Assembly (NCBI GenBank): GCA_009712185.1
Contig: WASQ01000138.1
Coordinates: 3,952 to 40,711, forward strand
DNA: 36,760 bases
Direction: 5' to 3'
Source of the DNA: Telmatospirillum sp.
GTDB taxonomy: Bacteria; Pseudomonadota; Alphaproteobacteria; Rhodospirillales; Magnetospirillaceae
Made by a program: the position numbers and the translations under genes. This document shows positions 16,769 through 24,732 of this stretch, in pieces; the first letter of the stretch is position 1, and the number at the start of each line of letters is the position of its first letter. The notes under the pieces were generated by a model. The model was not told where the DNA came from. It saw only the letters and a program-made list of their open reading frames with translations, and did not search any database.

Positions 16769-17953
16769 TTAAAGGCGTTCGAAGATCACCGCGATCCCCT
16801 GGCCTCCACCGATACACATGGTCGCCAGGGCGTAGGTGCCATTGATGCGCCCCAGTTCGAACAGAGCCTTGGTGGCGATCGCGGCGCCCGACGCCCCGAT
16901 GGGATGGCCCAGCGCGATGGCGCCGCCGTTGGGATTGACGCGCGCCATGTCGAATTCCAGCGCTTTCGCCACCGCCAGGGCCTGGGCCGCGAATGCCTCG
17001 TTGGATTCGATGACGTCCATCTGGTCGATGGTCAGACCGGCCCGCTTCAGGGCGAGCCTGGTGGCGGGAATCGGACCTTCGCCCATCAGATCGTTGGGCA
17101 CGCCGCAAACGGCGTAGGACACCAGACGCGCCATCGGCTTGTAGCCGCCCGCCTCTGCCGCCGCCCGGTCAGCCAGCACCAGGAAGGCGGCACCGTCGTT
17201 GATGCCGGAGGCATTGCCCGCCGTCACTGTTCCATCGGGCTTGAAGGCCGGACGCATCTTGGCAAGGGTGTCGAGGGTGGTTCCCGGACGACAGTGCTCA
17301 TCGGTATCGAAGACGATCTCGCCCTTCCGGGTCTGACGGATGATCGGCATGATCTGGGAGCGGAAGCGCCCCTCGGCGATCGCGGCGCCGGCGCGCCGCT
17401 GGGACTCCACGGCGAAGATGTCCTGCGCCTCCCGCGTGATGCCCCATTTGGCCGCCACATTTTCCGCCGTGATTCCCATATGCCCGGCGCCGAAGGGGTC
17501 CGTCAGGGTGGAAACCATCATGTCGATCAGCGTGGCGTCGCCCATGCGGGCGCCGTGCCGCAGGGCGGTCGACATATAGCCGGCGCGCGACATCACCTCG
17601 ACGCCGCCGCCGATCCCGAACGCGCAGTCGCCCAGCATGATGTTCTGGGCCGTGGTCAGAACGCCCTGCAACCCCGAGGAGCAGAGGCGGTTCACGGTCT
17701 GCGCCACCGAGGACATGGGCAGCCCCGCCTCAACCGCGGCCACGCGCGCCACATAGGCGAAACGGGCGTCGGTCGGCAGACAGTTGCCGACCGTCACATG
17801 GGTGATCTGTTGCGGATCCACCCCCGCCCGCCGGATCGCATCCTTCATCACCAGCCCGGCCAGCTCGTGGGGCTCGAACTCCGCAAGGCCGCCGCCAAAG
17901 CTGCCGATGGCGGAGCGCACCGCCCCCAGGACGACCACATCCTTTGTTGTCAT
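16769..17953 (-). CDS. Acetyl-CoA C-acyltransferase (thiolase, BktB/PhaA type)
   Basis: A 394-residue thiolase. The acylated cysteine is C91 in NRLCSSGLQ; the base residues are H350 in GHPIGASG and C380 in CIGGGQG, with NEAFAAQ also present. The phrases [27 protein letters not shown] and [15 protein letters not shown] recall BktB-type beta-ketothiolases. It condenses or cleaves acetyl-CoA and acyl-CoA in polyhydroxyalkanoate synthesis or fatty-acid metabolism; which direction is used cannot be told. The ATG at 17953 is preceded by GGGAGAGAGG and starts at the conserved N-terminus. The frame begins 9 codons earlier without a better ribosome site. No reductase (phaB) or synthase gene is next to it. 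Confidence 0.93.
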   Translation of the reverse strand: MTTKDVVVLGAVRSAIGSFGGGLAEFEPHELAGLVMKDAIRRAGVDPQQITHVTVGNCLPTDARFAYVARVAAVEAGLPMSSVAQTVNRLCSSGLQGVLTTAQNIMLGDCAFGIGGGVEVMSRAGYMSTALRHGARMGDATLIDMMVSTLTDPFGAGHMGITAENVAAKWGITREAQDIFAVESQRRAGAAIAEGRFRSQIMPIIRQTRKGEIVFDTDEHCRPGTTLDTLAKMRPAFKPDGTVTAGNASGINDGAAFLVLADRAAAEAGGYKPMARLVSYAVCGVPNDLMGEGPIPATRLALKRAGLTIDQMDVIESNEAFAAQALAVAKALEFDMARVNPNGGAIALGHPIGASGAAIATKALFELGRINGTYALATMCIGGGQGIAVIFERL

Positions 17954-18233
17954 GACCTCTCTCCCATATTCCACAGTCATGAATCCGGCTTCACTTCAGG
18001 ATGCCGGTCCATTTTCGTGAAAGCATATATAGGTCGTGAGATCTGACAGATTAACCGTTTTTTAATTAAGGGCAGTCGCTATTTCTTTAGTAATAGACCA
18101 TGAGATTTTCACGTTTTTATTGATTTCATCAGTAACGTGCGGAAGCGGATCGATCGCCGCGCAATGAACTCAAATCCCGCTCAACCTCCCCGGGCTTGCA
18201 CCAGGGTTCCGGAAGCGTGTATAGCAGGTTTCC
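17954..18233. promoter_or_regulatory. A+T-rich divergent promoter region between thiolase and rnd
   Basis: A 280-bp gap with a distinct A+T-rich core (about 18020-18135), unlike the surrounding DNA. On the minus strand TTAATC, 17 nt, TATATA is a possible weak promoter for the thiolase gene. No gene or strong repeat is seen. Confidence 0.35.
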
Positions 18234-19394
18234 ATGACTCTCATTGCCGATACGGCGGCGCTGGCCGCCTTTTGCGAGCGCCTGAAAAGCGCGCCCTATA
18301 TCACCGTCGATACCGAGTTCGTGCGGGAGAAGACCTACTGGCCCCAGCTTTGCCTGGTCCAGCTCGCCGGCCCCGACGAAGCCCATGCGGTCGACCCCCT
18401 GGCCCCGGGAATGGATCTGTCGCCCCTGTTCGCGCTGATGGCCGATCCCGCCGTCCTCAAGGTCTTCCACGCCGCCCGGCAGGACGTGGAGATTTTCCAC
18501 CATCTGTCCGGCGCGATCCCGGCGCCCCTGTTCGATACCCAGGTGGCGGCGATGGTCTGCGGTTTCGGCGATGCGGTGTCCTATGAGACGCTGGCGACCC
18601 AGTTGGCGCGCGCCCGTATCGACAAATCCCTGCGCTTCACCGACTGGGCGCAGCGGCCGCTGACGGAAAAACAGCTCCATTACGCGCTGTCGGACGTGAC
18701 CCATCTGCGGCCGGCCTATGAAAAGCTGCAAAAGCGCCTGGACCGCGACGGCCGGTCGGACTGGCTGGTCGAGGAAATGGCCATCCTCACCGACCCCAGG
18801 ACCTACCGGACGGAACCGGAGGAGGCCTGGCTCAGGCTGAAGCCCCGCTCCTCCAGTCCCAAATTCCTGGTCGTCCTGCGGGAACTGGCCGCCTGGCGCG
18901 AGCGCGAGGCGCAGGAACGCGACCTTCCCCGCCAGCGCGTCATCCGCGACGAGGCCCTGCTGGAAATCGCCGCCCATGCCCCGTCCCGGCCGGAGGATCT
19001 GGCCCGCACCCGGGGACTGTCGAAGGGACTGGCCGAGGGCCGCATCGGTACCGCCATCCTGGAGGCCGTCGCCCGCGCCCTGGCGGTCCCGGAACAGGAC
19101 TGGCCCCGGCCGCTGGAACGGGTCGACCTGCCGCGCGGCCTGGGGCCGGTGGTGGACCTGCTGAAGGTGCTTCTGAAATTGAAGTGCGATCAGCATGACG
19201 TCGCCCAGAAGCTGGTCGCCTCCAGTTCCGACCTCGAGGCGATCGCCGCCGACGATCAGGCCGATGTCATGGCTCTCAAAGGCTGGCGCCGGACCCTTTT
19301 CGGCGAGGATGCCCTGGCCCTGAAGCACGGCCGCATCGGCCTCGCCCTTGCCGAAAGCGGCAAAAGCCTGAGACTGATTCCGCTTCAGCCCTGA
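18234..19394 (+). CDS. rnd: Ribonuclease D
   Basis: A 386-residue 3'-5' exoribonuclease that trims tRNA and other stable RNA 3' ends. All DEDDy residues are visible: D26 and E28 in VDTEF, D84 in AARQDVEIF, and Y150 and D154 in HYALSDVTHL. An HRDC domain follows at about 205-285 (FLVVLRELAAWREREAQERD and after). Length is usual. The start ATG follows AGCAGG. The gene lies near aspS, as in many alphaproteobacteria, but a thiolase gene separates the two. Confidence 0.96.
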   Translation: MTLIADTAALAAFCERLKSAPYITVDTEFVREKTYWPQLCLVQLAGPDEAHAVDPLAPGMDLSPLFALMADPAVLKVFHAARQDVEIFHHLSGAIPAPLFDTQVAAMVCGFGDAVSYETLATQLARARIDKSLRFTDWAQRPLTEKQLHYALSDVTHLRPAYEKLQKRLDRDGRSDWLVEEMAILTDPRTYRTEPEEAWLRLKPRSSSPKFLVVLRELAAWREREAQERDLPRQRVIRDEALLEIAAHAPSRPEDLARTRGLSKGLAEGRIGTAILEAVARALAVPEQDWPRPLERVDLPRGLGPVVDLLKVLLKLKCDQHDVAQKLVASSSDLEAIAADDQADVMALKGWRRTLFGEDALALKHGRIGLALAESGKSLRLIPLQP

Positions 19395-19400
19395 TCGCGA

Positions 19401-19422
19401 CGCCCGGCCCCCGGGCCGGGCG
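19401..19422 (+). terminator. GC-rich hairpin after rnd
   Basis: CGCCCGGCCC (19401-19410) and GGGCCGGGCG (19413-19422) form a perfect 10-bp stem starting 6 nt after the rnd stop. The two-base loop is too tight for the full stem to close. No T run follows, so it is a terminator candidate only. Confidence 0.4.
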
Positions 19423-19752
19423 CGTCAGTCCCGCCATCCCTCCCGGATGTCGCGCGGACGACCGGCCAGCCGCGCCGGCCATTGGTCCAGCCGGCCCGAC
19501 ACGGCGGGACTCACGCGTCCAGCCGGATATCCCCCCTACCGCGACAACGTGTTTTGTCCGCCCGGCGGCCATGATGGTCGTTCATGAGCGATTTGCCGGT
19601 TCTTGACAGCAGAGGAAATCCACATCTCTTGCGATGACTCTTGTGGGCGGTAACCGGATGGCTGCCGCCACAACGGTTTTCGCCCCATGTCCTGGTCACA
19701 TTCCCGGACCGGCCGATAATTGACTTGCATTACGATAGTGACAGGCACCTAA

Positions 19753-19773
19753 TGGCTTTCATGATAAAAGCCA
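19753..19773. promoter_or_regulatory. Candidate HxlR operator
   Basis: TGGCTTT (19753-19759) and AAAGCCA (19767-19773) are perfect inverted arms around a 7-nt spacer. They sit 16 bp before the HxlR start codon. Flanking bases extend the symmetry imperfectly (CCTAA outside left, TAAGG outside right). HxlR-type dimers bind such sites and often repress their own operon. Confidence 0.5.
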
Positions 19774-19789
19774 CTAAGGATATGCCGCC

Positions 19790-20287
19790 GTGCACCGCAA
19801 GAGCTTCGGCACTATGCAATGCCCCATTGCCCGCAGTCTGGAACGCGTCGGCGAATGGTGGAGCATCCTGATCTTAAGGGATTGCTTTCACGGGCTGAGG
19901 CGCTTCGACGAATTCGAGAAAAGCCTGGGGATCGCCCCCAACATGCTGACCAGGCGTCTGAATGGTCTGGTCGAGGCCGGACTGCTGGAACGGCATCAAT
20001 ACAATGACCGGCCGCCCCGTTTCGAATATGTCCTGACCGAACGGGGGCGCGATTTCAGTCCGGTACTGCTGGCCTTACTGACCTGGGGCAACAAACATTT
20101 CGCCCCCGAAGGTGCCAGCGTGCTGATCGTCAACCAGGAGACCGGCCAGGTCGCCGAGCCGGTGATGGTGGACGGCGTCAGCGGTCGTCCGCTGTCCGAT
20201 CCGGTGTTCCGCTCGGCTCCCGGTCCCGCCGCTGACGACCGGACCCGTCGGCGTCATACCGGCCGGGTCGGCCTGTCTCAGACCTGA
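19790..20287 (+). CDS. HxlR-family winged-helix transcriptional regulator
   Basis: A 165-residue regulator. The core KSFGTMQCPIARSLERVGEW, then WSILILRD, RRFDEFEKSLGIAPNMLTRR and FEYVLTERGRDF is a full HxlR domain (about residues 4-105), followed by a longer tail than in minimal HxlR proteins. C11 lies in the N-terminal position that senses oxidants or quinones in YodB and HypR; a second cysteine is C32. The start is GTG, with AAGGA about 9 nt before it. It is the first gene of a four-gene cassette with emrA, emrB and the Fe-S/SCP2 gene, which it probably controls through the inverted repeat just upstream. The signal is unknown. Confidence 0.93.
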   Translation: MHRKSFGTMQCPIARSLERVGEWWSILILRDCFHGLRRFDEFEKSLGIAPNMLTRRLNGLVEAGLLERHQYNDRPPRFEYVLTERGRDFSPVLLALLTWGNKHFAPEGASVLIVNQETGQVAEPVMVDGVSGRPLSDPVFRSAPGPAADDRTRRRHTGRVGLSQT

Positions 20288-20298
20288 CGGAAGCGACC

Positions 20299-21339
20299 AT
20301 GGGCGTTTCGAAGCGAATGATATCCGGTCCGGGAACGCTGATCGTGCTCGTCGCCGCCTGGTACGGTTATGGCTGGTGGACCGAAGGCCGCTTCATCGAA
20401 AGCACCGACGACGCCTATGTCGGCGGCGATGTGACGGCCATGGCCCCCAAGGTCGCCGGCATCATCGCCCAGGTGGCGGTCGAGGATAATCAGGAGGTCC
20501 ATGCCGGCGACCTCCTGGTCAGGCTGGACGACCGCGACTATCGCGCTGCCCTGGCCAAGGCCGAGGCTGAGGTCGATGGGGAACGCGCCACCCAGGCCAA
20601 TCTGGAGGCATCGCGTCATTTGCAGCAGGCCAGGATCGCCGAGGCACGGGCCGGTATCGTCTCCACCGCCGCCGAGTCCATTCGCGCCCATGACGATCAG
20701 ATCCGCTACCGCGCTCTGTCCTCCGTTTCGGCGGTATCGCTGCAGGCCTTTCAGAAGGCCGACGCCGACTATAAACAGGCCTTGGCCGGCCAGCAGCGGG
20801 CACAGGCGGGGTTGGAAGCGGCGGAGCGCCAACTGCAGGTGATCGACACCCAAAAGCGGCAGGCCGAAGCCGCCCTGACTGCCGCCCTGGCCGATCGGGA
20901 AACCGCCCGCCTCAATCTTGGCTACACCGAATTGCGGGCTCCGTTCGACGGCGTGATCGGAAACCGCAGCGCCCGCCAAGGCTCCTATGCCCCCATTGGT
21001 GCCGCCCTGGTCTCGGTCGTGCCGGCCAAGGGCTTGTGGGTCGAGGCCAATTTCAAGGAAAGCCAGTTGGCCCATATGCGCCCCGGCGAGCCGGTCACCG
21101 TCGAGGCCGACGCGCTGCCCGGTCAGGTCTTCCACGGTCATGTCGCCAGCCTGGCTCCGGCCACCGGGGCGCAGTTCAGTCTGCTGCCCGCCGAAAACGC
21201 CACCGGCAACTTCACCAAGATCGTGCAGCGCGTTCCGGTCCGCGTGCGGCTGGATGGCGCCGCCGGCGATCTGGGCCTGCTGCGTCCCGGACTTTCGGTG
21301 ACCGTTTCGGTCGACCAGCGCGGGAGAGGCGGATCATGA
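20299..21339 (+). CDS. emrA: EmrA-like membrane fusion protein (HlyD family)
   Basis: A 346-residue periplasmic adaptor of a major-facilitator drug efflux pump. There is one N-terminal membrane helix (about residues 10-26), the first lipoyl half FIESTDDAYVGGDVTAMAPK, a coiled-coil hairpin at about 85-205, and the second lipoyl half LGYTELRAPFDGVIGN followed by the beta-barrel GLWVEANFKESQLAHMRPGE. It joins the inner-membrane EmrB to an outer-membrane channel, which is not encoded here. It starts 11 nt after the HxlR stop and overlaps emrB by ATGA (21336-21339). Confidence 0.93.
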   Translation: MGVSKRMISGPGTLIVLVAAWYGYGWWTEGRFIESTDDAYVGGDVTAMAPKVAGIIAQVAVEDNQEVHAGDLLVRLDDRDYRAALAKAEAEVDGERATQANLEASRHLQQARIAEARAGIVSTAAESIRAHDDQIRYRALSSVSAVSLQAFQKADADYKQALAGQQRAQAGLEAAERQLQVIDTQKRQAEAALTAALADRETARLNLGYTELRAPFDGVIGNRSARQGSYAPIGAALVSVVPAKGLWVEANFKESQLAHMRPGEPVTVEADALPGQVFHGHVASLAPATGAQFSLLPAENATGNFTKIVQRVPVRVRLDGAAGDLGLLRPGLSVTVSVDQRGRGGS

Positions 21340-22904
21340 CCATCGCCCCCCACGAGATGAGCACCGGCGCCAGGATCATCGCCTTCGGCACCATGGCCGT
21401 AGGATTCTTCATTGCGCTGCTGGATATCCAGATCGTCTCGGCTTCACTGCGCGACATCGGCGGCGGGCTGTCGGCAGGCACCGACGAGTTGGCCTGGGTG
21501 CAGACCAGCTATCTGATCGCCGAGATCATCGTCATTCCGCTGTCTGGCTGGCTGTCCCGGGTGATGTCCACCCGCTGGCTGTTTTCCGTCTCGGCCGCCG
21601 GTTTCACCATCGCCAGTCTGATGTGCGGATGGGCCTGGGACATCCAGTCGATGATCCTCTTCCGCGCCTTGCAGGGCTTCCTCGGCGGATCGATGATCCC
21701 GACGGTGTTCACCACCTCCTTCGCCTTCTTTCAGGGGCATCAGCGCGTCATCTCGGCAGCCGTGATCGGCGCATTGGCGTCGCTGGCGCCGACCTTGGGG
21801 CCGACGATCGGCGGCTGGATCACCGACCATTATTCATGGCACTGGCTGTTCTTCATCAATCTGCTGCCGGGACTGTTCGTCACGGTGGTGGTGCCGCTGA
21901 TGGTGCATGTCGACCGTCCCAATCCCGAACTGCTGAAGGGAGCCGACTATCCCGGCATGATCCTGATGGCGCTGTTTCTGGGCACCTTGGAATATACGCT
22001 GGAGGAGGGGCCGCGCTGGAACTGGATGTCGGACGAGACGATCCGCACCACCGCCTGGATCTCCGCCTCGTCGGGCGTCGCCTTCGTCTGGCGCAGCCTG
22101 AGCTTCGCCCATCCGATCGTCGACCTGCGGGCATTGAAGAGCCTCAATTTCTCGCTGGGCTGCCTGTTTTCCTTTGTCACCGGGCTGGGCATCTTCTCGG
22201 TGATCTATCTGACGCCGCTGTTCCTGGGCCGGGTGCGGGGCTTCAGCGCCCTGGATATCGGTCTGGCGGTGTTCTCGACCGGCATTTTCCAGGTCGGCGC
22301 CATTCCCCTCTACACCGTCCTGGCACGCCGGATCGACCTGCGCTGGCTGCTGATGCTGGGGTTCGTCATCTTCACCCTCAGCATGCTGCTGTTCCTGCCG
22401 ATCACTCATGACTGGGGCTGGCGCGAACTGCTGCTGCCTCAGGCTTTGCGCGGCTTTTCCCAGCAATTCATGGTGGCCCCCACCGTCACCCTGACCCTGG
22501 GCGGGCTGGCGCCCGAACGGCTCCGGCTGGCATCCGGCCTGTTCAATCTGATGCGTAATCTGGGTGGCGCCATCGGCATCGCCGCCTGCGGCACCATCCT
22601 GAACGACCGTACCAACCTGCATTTCCTGCGTCTGGCCGAACATCTGAATGCCGGCAACGCCGCCATGACCGGATGGATGCAGCGAATGTCGGCTGGCGAA
22701 ACCCTGGCGCTGAACGGCGATGCCGTCCGTGGACATGCCGCGGCCTTGAAAGCGCTGTGGTCCCTGACCCTGCGCGAAGCGCAGACGCAAACCTATGCCG
22801 ACGCCTTTCTGGTGGTGATGGTCTGCTTCGCCGCCGTGACGTTCCTGGTGCCGCTTCTGCGCAAGGCCGGGGCTCCGGCCCAGCCGTCGGCGGATGCGCA
22901 CTGA
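21336..22904 (+). CDS. emrB: EmrB-like MFS drug exporter (DHA2 family)
   Basis: A 522-residue inner-membrane proton-driven exporter, with about 14 hydrophobic segments as in DHA2 proteins. TM1 carries FFIALLDIQIVSASL with the membrane aspartate D30. The motif-C-like LAPTLGPTIGGWITDHYSWH marks an antiporter. The start at 21336 follows GAGAGG and overlaps the emrA stop; the open frame upstream lies under emrA. With EmrA it would expel hydrophobic or acidic toxic compounds. The substrate is unknown. Confidence 0.94.
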   Translation: MTIAPHEMSTGARIIAFGTMAVGFFIALLDIQIVSASLRDIGGGLSAGTDELAWVQTSYLIAEIIVIPLSGWLSRVMSTRWLFSVSAAGFTIASLMCGWAWDIQSMILFRALQGFLGGSMIPTVFTTSFAFFQGHQRVISAAVIGALASLAPTLGPTIGGWITDHYSWHWLFFINLLPGLFVTVVVPLMVHVDRPNPELLKGADYPGMILMALFLGTLEYTLEEGPRWNWMSDETIRTTAWISASSGVAFVWRSLSFAHPIVDLRALKSLNFSLGCLFSFVTGLGIFSVIYLTPLFLGRVRGFSALDIGLAVFSTGIFQVGAIPLYTVLARRIDLRWLLMLGFVIFTLSMLLFLPITHDWGWRELLLPQALRGFSQQFMVAPTVTLTLGGLAPERLRLASGLFNLMRNLGGAIGIAACGTILNDRTNLHFLRLAEHLNAGNAAMTGWMQRMSAGETLALNGDAVRGHAAALKALWSLTLREAQTQTYADAFLVVMVCFAAVTFLVPLLRKAGAPAQPSADAH

Positions 22905-22932
22905 AATAGCCAAGCCTCAAGGAGTGAGCAAC

Positions 22933-24234
22933 ATGCCCCATGATCTGCCCGTCACCGCCACGCCGCCTGCTCCCCGGCTGCCGGACATTATGGCTATTTG
23001 CCGCGCCGCCGGGGCCGACGATGTCGCCTTCGTCGAATTGAACCGTCCGCGACTGGCGGCGCAGCGGGACGGTATCCTGCGAGCCATTCCCTGGGCGAAA
23101 GGCTTCATGGTCTTCGCCCGACGGCTCAACCGCCATGCCCTTCGTTCGCCCATGCGCAGCATCTCATCGGCCGAGTTCACGTCGGGCGGCCACGATGTCA
23201 AAGAGATCATTCATAAAACAGTACGGGATCTGGAAGATGCCGGCGTTCGCTCGCTGGGCATCTCGGGTCTTTTCCCCTTCGAATTCAGCCGCAGCGACGG
23301 CCCGCCCTTCGTGGTGCCCTTGAAGATTCTGGCCGAGGAGGCCGGATTGGGCCGGATGGGCAAGAACCGCATGGTGCTGCACCCCCGGTTCGGCGCGGAC
23401 CTCTATCTTGGCGCCATCGCCCTGGATGTTTCCCCGCAGGACGAGGAAGCCGGACGTCCATTGTCCGAGTCGCCCTGCATCGACTGCAATATGTGCGCGG
23501 TGGCCTGCCCCACCGGCGCCATCGCGAAGGACGGGCATTTCGACTTCGGAAGCTGCATGACTCACAACTATCGGGAAAAGGTGGGCGGCTTCGTCGAATG
23601 GGTGCATACCCTGGCGGATTCGAAGAACCGTCACGATTATCGCCGGCGGGTCAGCGACACCGAAACGCTATCCTGGTGGCAGAGCCTGGGATACGAGGCC
23701 AACACCCATTGCGATTACTGCGTTGCGGTCTGCCCGGCGGGAGACGAGGCGGTCAGCTTCCTGGCCGACCGCAAGCCGCATTTCCGCGACGTGGTCGGGC
23801 CATTGCGCGAACGCGCCGAAACGGTGTTCGTGGTTCCCGGCTCGGATGCCGAGGCCCATGTCGCAGCGACCTATCCGCATAAGAAGATCCGGCACATCGG
23901 CAGCGGCCGCAGCCCGGCCTCGATCGCCAATCTGATGGCCATGCTGCCGCTGGTGTTCCAGCGCGGACGGTCGCAGGGCATTGCCGCCCGGTATCATTTC
24001 CGCTTCCACGGCAAGGAAACCATGGAGGCCACGGTGGACATCCGCGATCAGCGGATTTCCGTATCTCCCGGCCTGGAGGGGAAGGCCGATCTGGTGGTTC
24101 GTGCCGACAGCGAGGCCTGGCTGGGCTTTCTGCGGCATGAGCGCAAATTGCCCTGGGAACTGCTGCGGGGCCGTATCCGCCTGCGAGGCTCGCCCGCCAG
24201 ACTCAAGGAATTCGGCCGCTGCTTCCCGGGGTGA
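22933..24234 (+). CDS. [4Fe-4S] ferredoxin-type protein with C-terminal SCP2-like domain
   Basis: A 433-residue protein. The N-terminal part (about 20-170, with VPLKILAEEAGLGRMGKNRM) resembles the region before the clusters in epoxyqueuosine reductase (QueG) and reductive dehalogenases. A first cluster motif is CIDCNMCAVACP (C182, C185, C188, C192). The second is CDYCVAVCP (C260, C263, C267), with C208 as a possible extra ligand. Residues about 340-428 look like an SCP2 sterol-carrier domain (EATVDIRDQRISVSPG, then ADLVVRADSEAWLGF). AAGGAG 8 nt before the ATG at 22933 fixes the start, 28 nt after emrB. It has no signal peptide. A redox step on a hydrophobic compound that EmrAB exports is a fair guess; true QueG function is unlikely given the extra domain. 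Confidence 0.82.
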   Translation: MPHDLPVTATPPAPRLPDIMAICRAAGADDVAFVELNRPRLAAQRDGILRAIPWAKGFMVFARRLNRHALRSPMRSISSAEFTSGGHDVKEIIHKTVRDLEDAGVRSLGISGLFPFEFSRSDGPPFVVPLKILAEEAGLGRMGKNRMVLHPRFGADLYLGAIALDVSPQDEEAGRPLSESPCIDCNMCAVACPTGAIAKDGHFDFGSCMTHNYREKVGGFVEWVHTLADSKNRHDYRRRVSDTETLSWWQSLGYEANTHCDYCVAVCPAGDEAVSFLADRKPHFRDVVGPLRERAETVFVVPGSDAEAHVAATYPHKKIRHIGSGRSPASIANLMAMLPLVFQRGRSQGIAARYHFRFHGKETMEATVDIRDQRISVSPGLEGKADLVVRADSEAWLGFLRHERKLPWELLRGRIRLRGSPARLKEFGRCFPG

Positions 24235-24732
24235 AGACAAAAAGACGGGGAGGTATTACGGCGACAGTCTTAAGGAAGATGCCAAAGTCATTCTCAGTTC
24301 TTGCCTGCGCGTGGCGGCGAAGACGCATCTCAGCCGCCTGCCGGAATTTGAGAAAAAGACACTGTCACCGCAATCCAGTTTCAAAATTCCGGTGACAGTT
24401 TACTTTTCTCAAATCTTGAAGCGAGCCAAGTCTGTCGGCAGGCCTCTCGGCCTCACCGCAAACGCGGACCAAAGCCACGCCGCTGCTCGACCACACCATC
24501 CAGAGAATAAAAAACTATATCGACGTTTTGGGATTGCACAGAGGCGCGGCAATTATTCTAGTTATTTAAATAATTGAATCGGGCTTACTTTTAACAAAAC
24601 CAATCATATCTCATTTTTTATTTCAGAAAATACGACACGCATCGTGATTTCGATCGAGTGGCGTCCATGATCGTCCTCCGCGAGACCGGGGCGCCATCCT
24701 GATAGCGACCGCGACCGGTCGTCCGGTTTCCG
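24235..24732. other. Gene-free stretch between the Fe-S gene and fic
   Basis: This 498-bp stretch has no credible gene. It holds the mobile-element-like remnant (24258-24414) and an A+T-rich segment at about 24530-24650 that differs sharply from the surrounding DNA. Confidence 0.5.
24258..24414. mobile_element. Mobile-element or MITE-like remnant with 25-bp inverted repeats
   Basis: The block 24346-24370 (ATTTGAGAAA... to ...ACTGTCACCG) and 24390-24414 (CGGTGACAGT... to ...CTCAAAT) are inverted repeats matching at 22 of 25 positions around a 19-nt centre. The ten bases next to the centre match perfectly. A third, weaker copy (CGGCGACAGTCTTAAGG) lies at about 24257-24273. Sequences with CCGGTGACAGT-T/A-TACTT are, as recalled, frequent at the ends of REP-associated (Y1) transposase elements. 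No transposase gene is left. Confidence 0.5.

Larger units (their letters stand above)
19395..19789. other. Gene-free gap between rnd and the HxlR regulator
   Basis: This 395-bp stretch has no credible gene on either strand. It begins with the GC-rich hairpin after rnd (19401-19422) and ends with the candidate operator at 19753-19773. A TTGACT at 19720-19725 could be a -35 box of the HxlR operon, but no good -10 stands at the right distance. Confidence 0.5.
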
